DNA of 10,486 nt. Source: CAYPOY01 sp964412395. GTDB lineage: Bacteria; Chloroflexota; Anaerolineae; B4-G1. The translations under genes were made by a program, and so were the position numbers. Positions within the stretch are counted from its first letter, which is position 1. Every line of letters starts with the position of its first letter. This document shows, piece by piece, positions 6,064 to 10,486 of the stretch. The DNA lies in assembly GCA_964412395.1 (NCBI GenBank), contig CAYPOY010000172.1, forward strand, positions 1 through 10,486. Reading direction: 5' to 3'. A model generated the notes under the pieces. It worked only from the letters and a program-made list of their open reading frames with translations, was not told the DNA's origin and did not search any database.

Positions 6064-6168
6064 ATTGGCGCTCTCGACGCCTACGGCTGGCCCCACGACT
6101 TGAGCGACGAGGAGATCCTAGAGCGGCTGTTAGCACTGAACCTGGAACGGGCAGCGATGCGAGACTGA
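6064..6168 (+). pseudogene. C-terminal remnant of another type II DNA methylase
   Basis: The frame encodes IGALDA followed by YGWPHDLSDEEILERLL and ALNLERAAMRD before TGA (6166-6168). This tail (YGWP.dLsDEEIL.RLLaLN.eRa) is typical of the C-terminus of large class I SAM-dependent type II restriction-modification methylases. The intact type IIG protein already has its own, different C-terminus, so this is the end of a second, deleted gene. It lies in the same frame as the IIG gene, separated only by stops at 6046-6048, 6049-6051 and 6055-6057, with no start codon or ribosome site. Confidence 0.8.
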
Positions 6169-6310
6169 GCGCCAGGAGTACACTAACGCCAAACGGAAGT
6201 ACCCCACAGTGCCAATACACCTGGGGCGACGCTCGGATCGATGGGGGCGGTCTGGCATGCTTACTGTAGCATCAGAATGACCGACCATCAAGAAAAGGGA
6301 GGCTGGTTTT
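6169..6310. promoter_or_regulatory. Spacer upstream of the NACHT operon, promoter probably here
   Basis: This 142-base spacer between the methylase relic and the next gene must hold the promoter of the two-gene operon, but I cannot assign convincing boxes. A short interrupted inverted repeat, ATGCTTAC (6257-6264) and GTAGCAT (6266-6272), could be an operator. AAAAGGGAGG (6293-6302) is the ribosome site for the gene at 6311, eight bases before its ATG. No terminator-like hairpin with a T-run is visible after the type IIG gene. Confidence 0.35.
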
Positions 6311-7390
6311 ATGGTATTTAGGAAACCAATCCGATCCGAAGTCTTTCCGGGAAGCATTCGATACCTGCAAACAAGGATGCAGCGGTTAGAAAGCCTGTAT
6401 GGTTGTGAATGGGAAGTTTCTGACGGTAGCGTACTGAGTTTACTAGAGGTACGACCGGATAGCATACTAAGTTTAGTGGATGTTGTACAAAAGACCAATC
6501 ACTTAAGGGTAAGCTGGTCAGTGCATAGGTGGTCAGCTAATAGAGGATCACTTGGTTACGCTGGCATAGAAGCATATGAGCAAGAAGATGGAAACACGCT
6601 GGTAGACTTCCTAGATGGTTACAGCCCAATTTGCCCATCCTCCGAGCATGACCCCATAGGTTTTCCTTTTGAGTTTATCTGTGCACTGATTGTTGAGCAA
6701 GTATGGCCGGCAGGTAGCACAGACAAAGAATTGGAACAGTTCCAGCAACACGCCGGAGAGGACACGCAGGATGCAACCGGAGAAGCCGCATCCACGTTTC
6801 AGAGTCCTCCATCGGAACGGCTACCCACACCTGAACACTTCACCACTCACACTGGCAGCGTGACCGGCCCGGTGCATACTGGCAGTGGGGACATCATCTA
6901 CTCCGCTTCTCCCCAAGAGGAGACACGCCCCGCTTCCCAACTTCCCCAACTGACCCTAAAGCTGTTTCAGATGGAACGTGATCCGACCCATCGGGATGAG
7001 ATTGTTTTCAGACAGAGAAGCGGCCCGGTGTACGTGTTCGGCCTTGTACTTGAGAACGTGTCATCGTCACCCCCTGCCAAAGGAATCAGAATTGATGTCC
7101 ATTTCTGGTGGGGAGGCGGCGATACACTTCAGAAAGCTCCTCAGTTCCGAGTTCCTCACCAAGCCCAAGGATGGGAGAACGAAGCCGTTGAGTTGCTCAA
7201 TGAGCGGGCTGCACATCTGACTTTCAGAGGACCCGATTTTACCTGCTTTCCTGGACACCCGGAGAAGTGGGGCAATTTCACAATAACACTTATGGACAGG
7301 GTGAATGTATGGTTTCGCGTCACATACAAGGTCTCAAGTGCTGAGCCTTACACACAGAGTTCCGGTGAACTCAGAATCACCCTTGCATAG
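6311..7390 (+). CDS. Unrecognised 359-aa protein, first gene of the NACHT operon
   Basis: I do not recognise this family. Residues 1-135 look like a compact mixed alpha/beta domain (EWEVSDGSVLSLLEVRPDS; SWSVHRW). Residues 136-180 are a polar linker rich in Glu, Gln, Thr, Ser and Pro. Residues 181-196 read TGSVTGPVHTGSGDII, a Gly-rich motif that also occurs next to effector and signalling domains in bacterial conflict proteins. Residues 212-359 are predicted mainly beta (VYVFGLVLENVSSSPPAKGI, IRIDVHFWW, NFTITLMDRVNVWFRVTYKV), like an immunoglobulin-type sandwich. There is no signal peptide, membrane segment or catalytic motif. ATG 6311 has a good ribosome site. The stop lies 32 bases before the NACHT gene, so the two are probably co-transcribed and may act together. 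Bases 6421-6480 hold 27 G/C of 60, much lower than in the NACHT gene, suggesting a different recent origin. Confidence 0.85.
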   Translation: MVFRKPIRSEVFPGSIRYLQTRMQRLESLYGCEWEVSDGSVLSLLEVRPDSILSLVDVVQKTNHLRVSWSVHRWSANRGSLGYAGIEAYEQEDGNTLVDFLDGYSPICPSSEHDPIGFPFEFICALIVEQVWPAGSTDKELEQFQQHAGEDTQDATGEAASTFQSPPSERLPTPEHFTTHTGSVTGPVHTGSGDIIYSASPQEETRPASQLPQLTLKLFQMERDPTHRDEIVFRQRSGPVYVFGLVLENVSSSPPAKGIRIDVHFWWGGGDTLQKAPQFRVPHQAQGWENEAVELLNERAAHLTFRGPDFTCFPGHPEKWGNFTITLMDRVNVWFRVTYKVSSAEPYTQSSGELRITLA

Positions 7391-7410
7391 TCTAACCCTT
7401 CGCTGAGAGC

Positions 7411-7417
7411 AAGAGGA
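7411..7417 (+). promoter_or_regulatory. Ribosome binding site of the NACHT gene
   Basis: AAGAGGA lies five bases before ATG 7423, in the 32-base gap after the stop of the 359-aa protein. It supports this start and coupled expression of the two genes; no separate promoter fits in the gap. Confidence 0.6.
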
Positions 7418-7422
7418 CACCA

Positions 7423-10400
7423 ATGACCCACTCCCAACCTCCCATCACCAGCACAACCCACACCCTGCCCTTCGACAAACTCTCACCACGCGACTTTGAG
7501 CGGCTGTGCCTGTGGCTGGTCGAGCGCGAGGGCTACGAACGCGCCGAGCACCTGGGCGCAGCGGGCAGTGAACAGGGCCGCGACATCATCGCCTGGCGCG
7601 GAGATGAGTTGTGGGCCTTCCAGTGCAAACGGGTGCGCAACTTCGGCCCCAGGGATGCGCTGGCAGAGGCCGAGAAAGTGCTGGCCCTGCCGGAAGACCA
7701 GCGCCCGGCAGAGTATGTCTTCCTCGTCACCTGCGACGTTTCGGCCAACACCCGCCAGCAGGTGCGCGAACGCTGCGCCGGCGAGATGGAGTGCCACTTC
7801 TGGGCTGGGACCGAGTTGGATGAGAGGGTGAAGCGGCACCCTGACATCGTGGAGGAGTTCTTCCAGGCTGACCGGGGTGGTACGGCCATAGTGACAGTGG
7901 TCTACCAAGGCGTAGAGGTGACCATCCCTTCCCCCGAGGCTGTGGCTCTCCACCGGACCGCCCTACGAGAGCGGCTGGAGGCTGAGGCCCTCGCTCGTTG
8001 GGGCGGGATGTCGGTCTACATCCAGGAAGAAGGAGCTACGCTTCCTATCGAAGCCTCTCCCTACCAGACGGGACGGCTGGGGCCGAGGGAGAACCTGCTT
8101 CAAATGCTCTACGCCGCTGACCGGCTTTTAGTGTTAGGTGAAGCCGGCTCCGGCAAGACTGTCTCGCTGGAGCGGTTGGCGTGGGAACTGTGCGCAGGGA
8201 CGGGGCCGGTCGTGCCTGTGCTGGTGCGGCTGTTCCGCTACGACGGCACCCCGCTGGCGGACTGGGTGCGGGCGCTTCTTCAGAGGACAGGCCATCTGCG
8301 GCTGGACGGCAGACAAGCACTGACTGCCTTCCTCAAGGAAGGAACAGGTCGCTGCATCTTTCTGTTCGATGGGCTAAACGAGGTGCCACCTCCCTACCGG
8401 GACCGGCTGGTCGGCGAACTGGTGCGTTGGATGGCCTCCTATCCTCGCCACCCGGTGATCCTCACCGGCCGGGCGCAGGACGAGTTGTGGCGGCGGCTGC
8501 GCGGGGAGGTGGGGCGGGCAGTCGTGGTGCAGCCCATCGGTGACGAGCAGGCGCGGGCCTACCTGGTGGCGCACCTGGATGAGCGTGGAGATGACCTCTA
8601 TGGGCGGTTGGACGAGCGACTGCGGGCGCTGGCCCGGAGGCCCCTTATCCTGTGGCTGATCAAGGAGGCCGGGGCAGCCAGGGAGTCGGTGCCGGGCAAT
8701 CGGGGAGAGTTGTACGCTCGCTTTGTCTCGCGGATGCTGCGGCGGGACACCGAGCGGCGTATGGATGCCGAGATCCCGGAGCGGGTCAAGCGTCGAGCGT
8801 TGGAGGGTCTCGCATACCATCTGGGGCAGGGGCAGCGGCTCTTTTGCCCCCGTGACGAGGCGGTGGCGGTAGTCGCCCGGCGGCTAGGGGAGGACCTGGC
8901 CGACTCTGTGGTGGGGGCCTGCGCCCGGCATGGGCTACTGGCAGGCGATGATCCGATCTGGTTCGCCCCGCACCAGACGGTGCAGGAGCACTTCGCGGCG
9001 CTGGCGCTGCGGGAGGTGGCGGAGCGGGAATGGAGCCTGGGCCATTGGGCGCGGTTGCGGCGGGCCGGGCGACGGCTGCTGACCGGGCAGGAGGAGGGCC
9101 TGGCGGGCCTGGCGGCGGACGACTGGTGGATGGAGACGTTCGTGCAACTGGCAGGGCTGGTGAACGACGCTGACCGGTTGGCGCAGGATGTGGTGCGGGT
9201 CAACCCGTGGCTGGCCTGGTGGTGCGTGGAGGAGGGGCGCGGGGTAGCGGAGGAGACACGGGAAGCGGTAGCGGATCGCTCGGTGGGGCTATTGGAATCG
9301 GAGCGGGTGGCCGACCGGCGGCGGGCGGTGGCAGCGCTGGCGCGGATGCAGAACGAGCGGGTGGTGCGACCGCTGTTCCGGGCGGGTGCTGATCCAGACG
9401 CGGAAGTAGCAGAGATGGCTGTACAAGCTCTGGTGGATCTGGGGGAGGCGGCGCGGGCGCCAGTGGAAGAGGCCTTGGAGGGCATGGATCGGCGTCTTCA
9501 GATTGCCGCGTTGCGCTATTTGGTTGCACAGCCAGATAGTTCTTCCTGGGCAGTGCAGCCTCTGTTCCGGATAGCTGCTGACCCGGACGCGGAGAGGGTC
9601 GGGCTGGCGGTACAGGCGTTACTGGAGATGGGGGAATCCGTGCGAGTGGAAGCCCTGGCGCTGGCGCAGCAGCCTGGAGATCCGTTACACCGGTCGGGGC
9701 TGGCTTACCTGGAAGCGTTGCTAGGCCTGCCAATGGTCTGGGTGCCACCGGGGCCGTTCTTGATGGGAAGCGACAAGGGGAGGGGTCCGCAGGCGGACGA
9801 CGATGAGCTGCCGCAGCACGAGGTGACGCTGCCGGGGTACTGGATCGGGCGCTACCCGGTGACGGTGGCCCAGTTCCGCGCCTTCGTGGAGGCCAGTGAC
9901 TATAAGCCAAGGGATCCTAACAGCCTGGCGGGATCGGACGACCACCCGGCGGTATATGTGACCTGGCACGACGCGCTGGCCTTCTGCCGCTGGCTGAGCG
10001 AGCGGACGGGGGTGCTGGTGATGCTGCCTTCAGAGGCCGAGTGGGAGAAGGCGGCACGGGGGACGGACGGGCGTATCTATCCGTGGGGAGACGCACCTCC
10101 AGATGAGAGTCGGTGCAATTTCGGGTATAAGGTAGGGGGAACTACGGCGGTGGGCCGGTACTCGCCAGGGGGAGATAGTCCCTACGGCTGCGCGGATATG
10201 GCGGGCAACGTGTGGGAGTGGACGCGGAGCCTGTGGGGGAAAGATATTTCTGAGCCAGAGTTCAGGTATCCTTACAATCCAGAGGATGGACGGGAGGATC
10301 TGGAAGCCAGAGAGGAAGTGCGCCGGGTGTTGCGTGGGGGCTCGTTCTACAGCGATCAGTGGTACGTCCGCTGTGCCTACCGCGGGGGCTACCCGTACAA

Positions 10401-10455
10401 CCGCTACGGCTACTGCGGTTTTCGGGTTATGGTGGCGTCCCCCGTCCACCTCTGA
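7423..10455 (+). CDS. STAND/NLR-like protein: Mrr-type nuclease, NACHT ATPase, HEAT repeats and C-terminal FGE/C-type-lectin-fold domain (probable DGR target)
   Basis: A 1010-residue protein, probably a defence sensor-effector. Residues 17-148 form an Mrr-like restriction nuclease: FDKLSPRDFERLCLWLVERE, then GSEQGRDIIA (Asp54) and WAFQCKRV (Gln67, Lys69), the D...QxK active site. Residues 215-420 form the NACHT ATPase: Walker A GEAGSGKT (239-246), Walker B CIFLFDGLNEV (311-321), then VILTGR. A helical region (450-620) leads to HEAT-like repeats (about 625-750). Residues 771-1003 form an FGE-sulfatase domain (MVWVPPGPFLMGSD, GRYPVTVAQFRAF, LPSEAEWEKAARG, YPWGD, DMAGNVWEWT, RVLRGGSF, GFRV). The positions of the two catalytic cysteines of true FGE enzymes hold about Ser977 and Val982, so this domain likely binds ligand and is not a catalyst. 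By analogy with NLRs, ligand binding would trigger ATP-driven oligomerisation and DNA cleavage. Its end shows the codon pattern of a retroelement-diversified region. Very GC-rich: bases 9001-9060 have 45 G/C of 60. Confidence 0.93.
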   Translation: MTHSQPPITSTTHTLPFDKLSPRDFERLCLWLVEREGYERAEHLGAAGSEQGRDIIAWRGDELWAFQCKRVRNFGPRDALAEAEKVLALPEDQRPAEYVFLVTCDVSANTRQQVRERCAGEMECHFWAGTELDERVKRHPDIVEEFFQADRGGTAIVTVVYQGVEVTIPSPEAVALHRTALRERLEAEALARWGGMSVYIQEEGATLPIEASPYQTGRLGPRENLLQMLYAADRLLVLGEAGSGKTVSLERLAWELCAGTGPVVPVLVRLFRYDGTPLADWVRALLQRTGHLRLDGRQALTAFLKEGTGRCIFLFDGLNEVPPPYRDRLVGELVRWMASYPRHPVILTGRAQDELWRRLRGEVGRAVVVQPIGDEQARAYLVAHLDERGDDLYGRLDERLRALARRPLILWLIKEAGAARESVPGNRGELYARFVSRMLRRDTERRMDAEIPERVKRRALEGLAYHLGQGQRLFCPRDEAVAVVARRLGEDLADSVVGACARHGLLAGDDPIWFAPHQTVQEHFAALALREVAEREWSLGHWARLRRAGRRLLTGQEEGLAGLAADDWWMETFVQLAGLVNDADRLAQDVVRVNPWLAWWCVEEGRGVAEETREAVADRSVGLLESERVADRRRAVAALARMQNERVVRPLFRAGADPDAEVAEMAVQALVDLGEAARAPVEEALEGMDRRLQIAALRYLVAQPDSSSWAVQPLFRIAADPDAERVGLAVQALLEMGESVRVEALALAQQPGDPLHRSGLAYLEALLGLPMVWVPPGPFLMGSDKGRGPQADDDELPQHEVTLPGYWIGRYPVTVAQFRAFVEASDYKPRDPNSLAGSDDHPAVYVTWHDALAFCRWLSERTGVLVMLPSEAEWEKAARGTDGRIYPWGDAPPDESRCNFGYKVGGTTAVGRYSPGGDSPYGCADMAGNVWEWTRSLWGKDISEPEFRYPYNPEDGREDLEAREEVRRVLRGGSFYSDQWYVRCAYRGGYPYNRYGYCGFRVMVASPVHL
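9361..9468 (+). repeat. HEAT-like repeat, copy 1 in the NACHT protein
   Basis: Residues 647-682 (VVRPLFRAGADPDAEVAEMA...) recur 63 residues later as AVQPLFRIAADPDAERVGLA.... The shared pattern PLFR..ADPDAE......AVQAL...GE is that of PBS-lyase/HEAT-type helical hairpins, a superstructure that in STAND proteins often links the ATPase to the sensor. Confidence 0.75.
9550..9657 (+). repeat. HEAT-like repeat, copy 2 in the NACHT protein
   Basis: Residues 710-745 are the second copy of the unit at 647-682, offset by 63 codons. The DNA copies are also recognisably similar (CTGTTCCGG and GACGCGGA shared), so the duplication is internal and not very old. Confidence 0.75.
10333..10431 (+). other. Putative DGR variable region at the 3' end of the NACHT-FGE gene
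   Basis: This covers codons 971-1003, the last loop and strand of the C-type-lectin fold, where DGR variable regions lie in known targets. Between Phe975 and Gly999 the residues at 976, 977, 981, 986, 989, 990, 992, 993, 995, 996, 997 and 998 are Y, S, Y, Y, G, Y, Y, N, Y, G, Y, C. Their codons are TAC, AGC, GGC, TGC or AAC, each one or two adenine substitutions from AAC or AAC itself. They are interleaved with fixed codons (VRCA, R, P, R, GFRV). The pattern is what adenine-specific mutagenic retrohoming from a template full of AAC codons would leave. No template repeat, reverse transcriptase or Avd gene is in the window. Confidence 0.7.
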
Positions 10456-10486
10456 ACTCTGGTCACTCTGGACTCTGGCACTCTGG
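10456..10486 (+). repeat. Short ACTCTGG repeats directly after the NACHT gene
   Basis: ACTCTGG occurs four times in the 31 bases after the stop (10456-10462, 10465-10471, 10472-10478, 10480-10486) and may continue beyond the window. No hairpin is formed. It could be a dispersed microrepeat; its position just 3' of the putative variable region is noted without proof of a role. Confidence 0.7.

Noticed and set aside
9200..9910. Minus-strand frame of 236 codons opposite the NACHT gene
   Set aside because: Proline- and arginine-rich shadow of GC-rich HEAT and FGE codons; no domain features.
9733..10452. Active formylglycine-generating enzyme
   Set aside because: The cysteine pair needed for catalysis is missing at the expected place in the last loop, and the domain is the C-terminal part of a STAND protein with no sulfatase gene nearby.
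1..10486. DGR template repeat, reverse transcriptase, CRISPR array or tRNA in the window
   Set aside because: I looked on both strands for AAC-rich copies of the variable region, RT motifs, regularly spaced repeats and tRNA arms and found none.

Overview
The window (10,486 bp, mostly GC-rich) looks like a defence-type accessory region of a Chloroflexota-like bacterium. That assignment is an inference from the GC-rich codon use, the NACHT/HEAT/FGE architecture and the coding palindromes typical of filamentous multi-gene-family genomes. A GC-rich filamentous cyanobacterium or another multicellular lineage is possible. I see no rRNA, tRNA, CRISPR array or intact transposase.

Layout. (1) 1-547, minus: the N-terminal two thirds of a DHDPS/NAL-family lyase, with a clear ribosome site and sigma70-type promoter; this is the edge of ordinary metabolism. 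(2) 548-1255: no intact gene. It holds a candidate 157-bp MITE with inverted ends and a TAACA duplication, then a promoter and a piece of a NACHT ATPase gene. (3) 1256-1803, plus: two overlapping small genes, a PBECR-like nuclease-fold protein and a DUF2283 protein, arranged like a toxin-antitoxin pair. (4) 1804-2028: the first 30 codons of a type I restriction methylase (hsdM), cut off. (5) 2029-6048, plus: a 1339-aa single-chain type IIG restriction-modification enzyme. It has an AT-rich specificity segment and three different palindromic repeats inserted in frame. (6) 6049-6310: the last codons of another DNA methylase, then a short spacer. (7) 6311-10455, plus: a two-gene operon. The first gene encodes a 359-aa protein I do not recognise. 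The second encodes a 1010-aa STAND protein with an Mrr-like nuclease, NACHT ATPase, HEAT repeats and a C-terminal FGE/C-type-lectin-fold domain.

The main discovery candidate is the C-terminus of the 1010-aa protein. The last part of its FGE-fold domain (codons 976-998) has 12 codons of the form [A/T/G][A/G]C that could all come from AAC by changing adenines only, interleaved with fixed codons. This is the pattern of a diversity-generating retroelement (DGR) variable region. It suggests an NLR-like nuclease whose sensor is hypermutated by an error-prone reverse transcriptase. No RT, template repeat or accessory gene lies in the window, so these must be nearby or elsewhere in the genome if the reading is right.

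Together the region reads as a defence island: two large live systems (type IIG RM and NACHT nuclease), one small TA-like pair, and relics of at least three other defence genes (NACHT, HsdM, a type II methylase).
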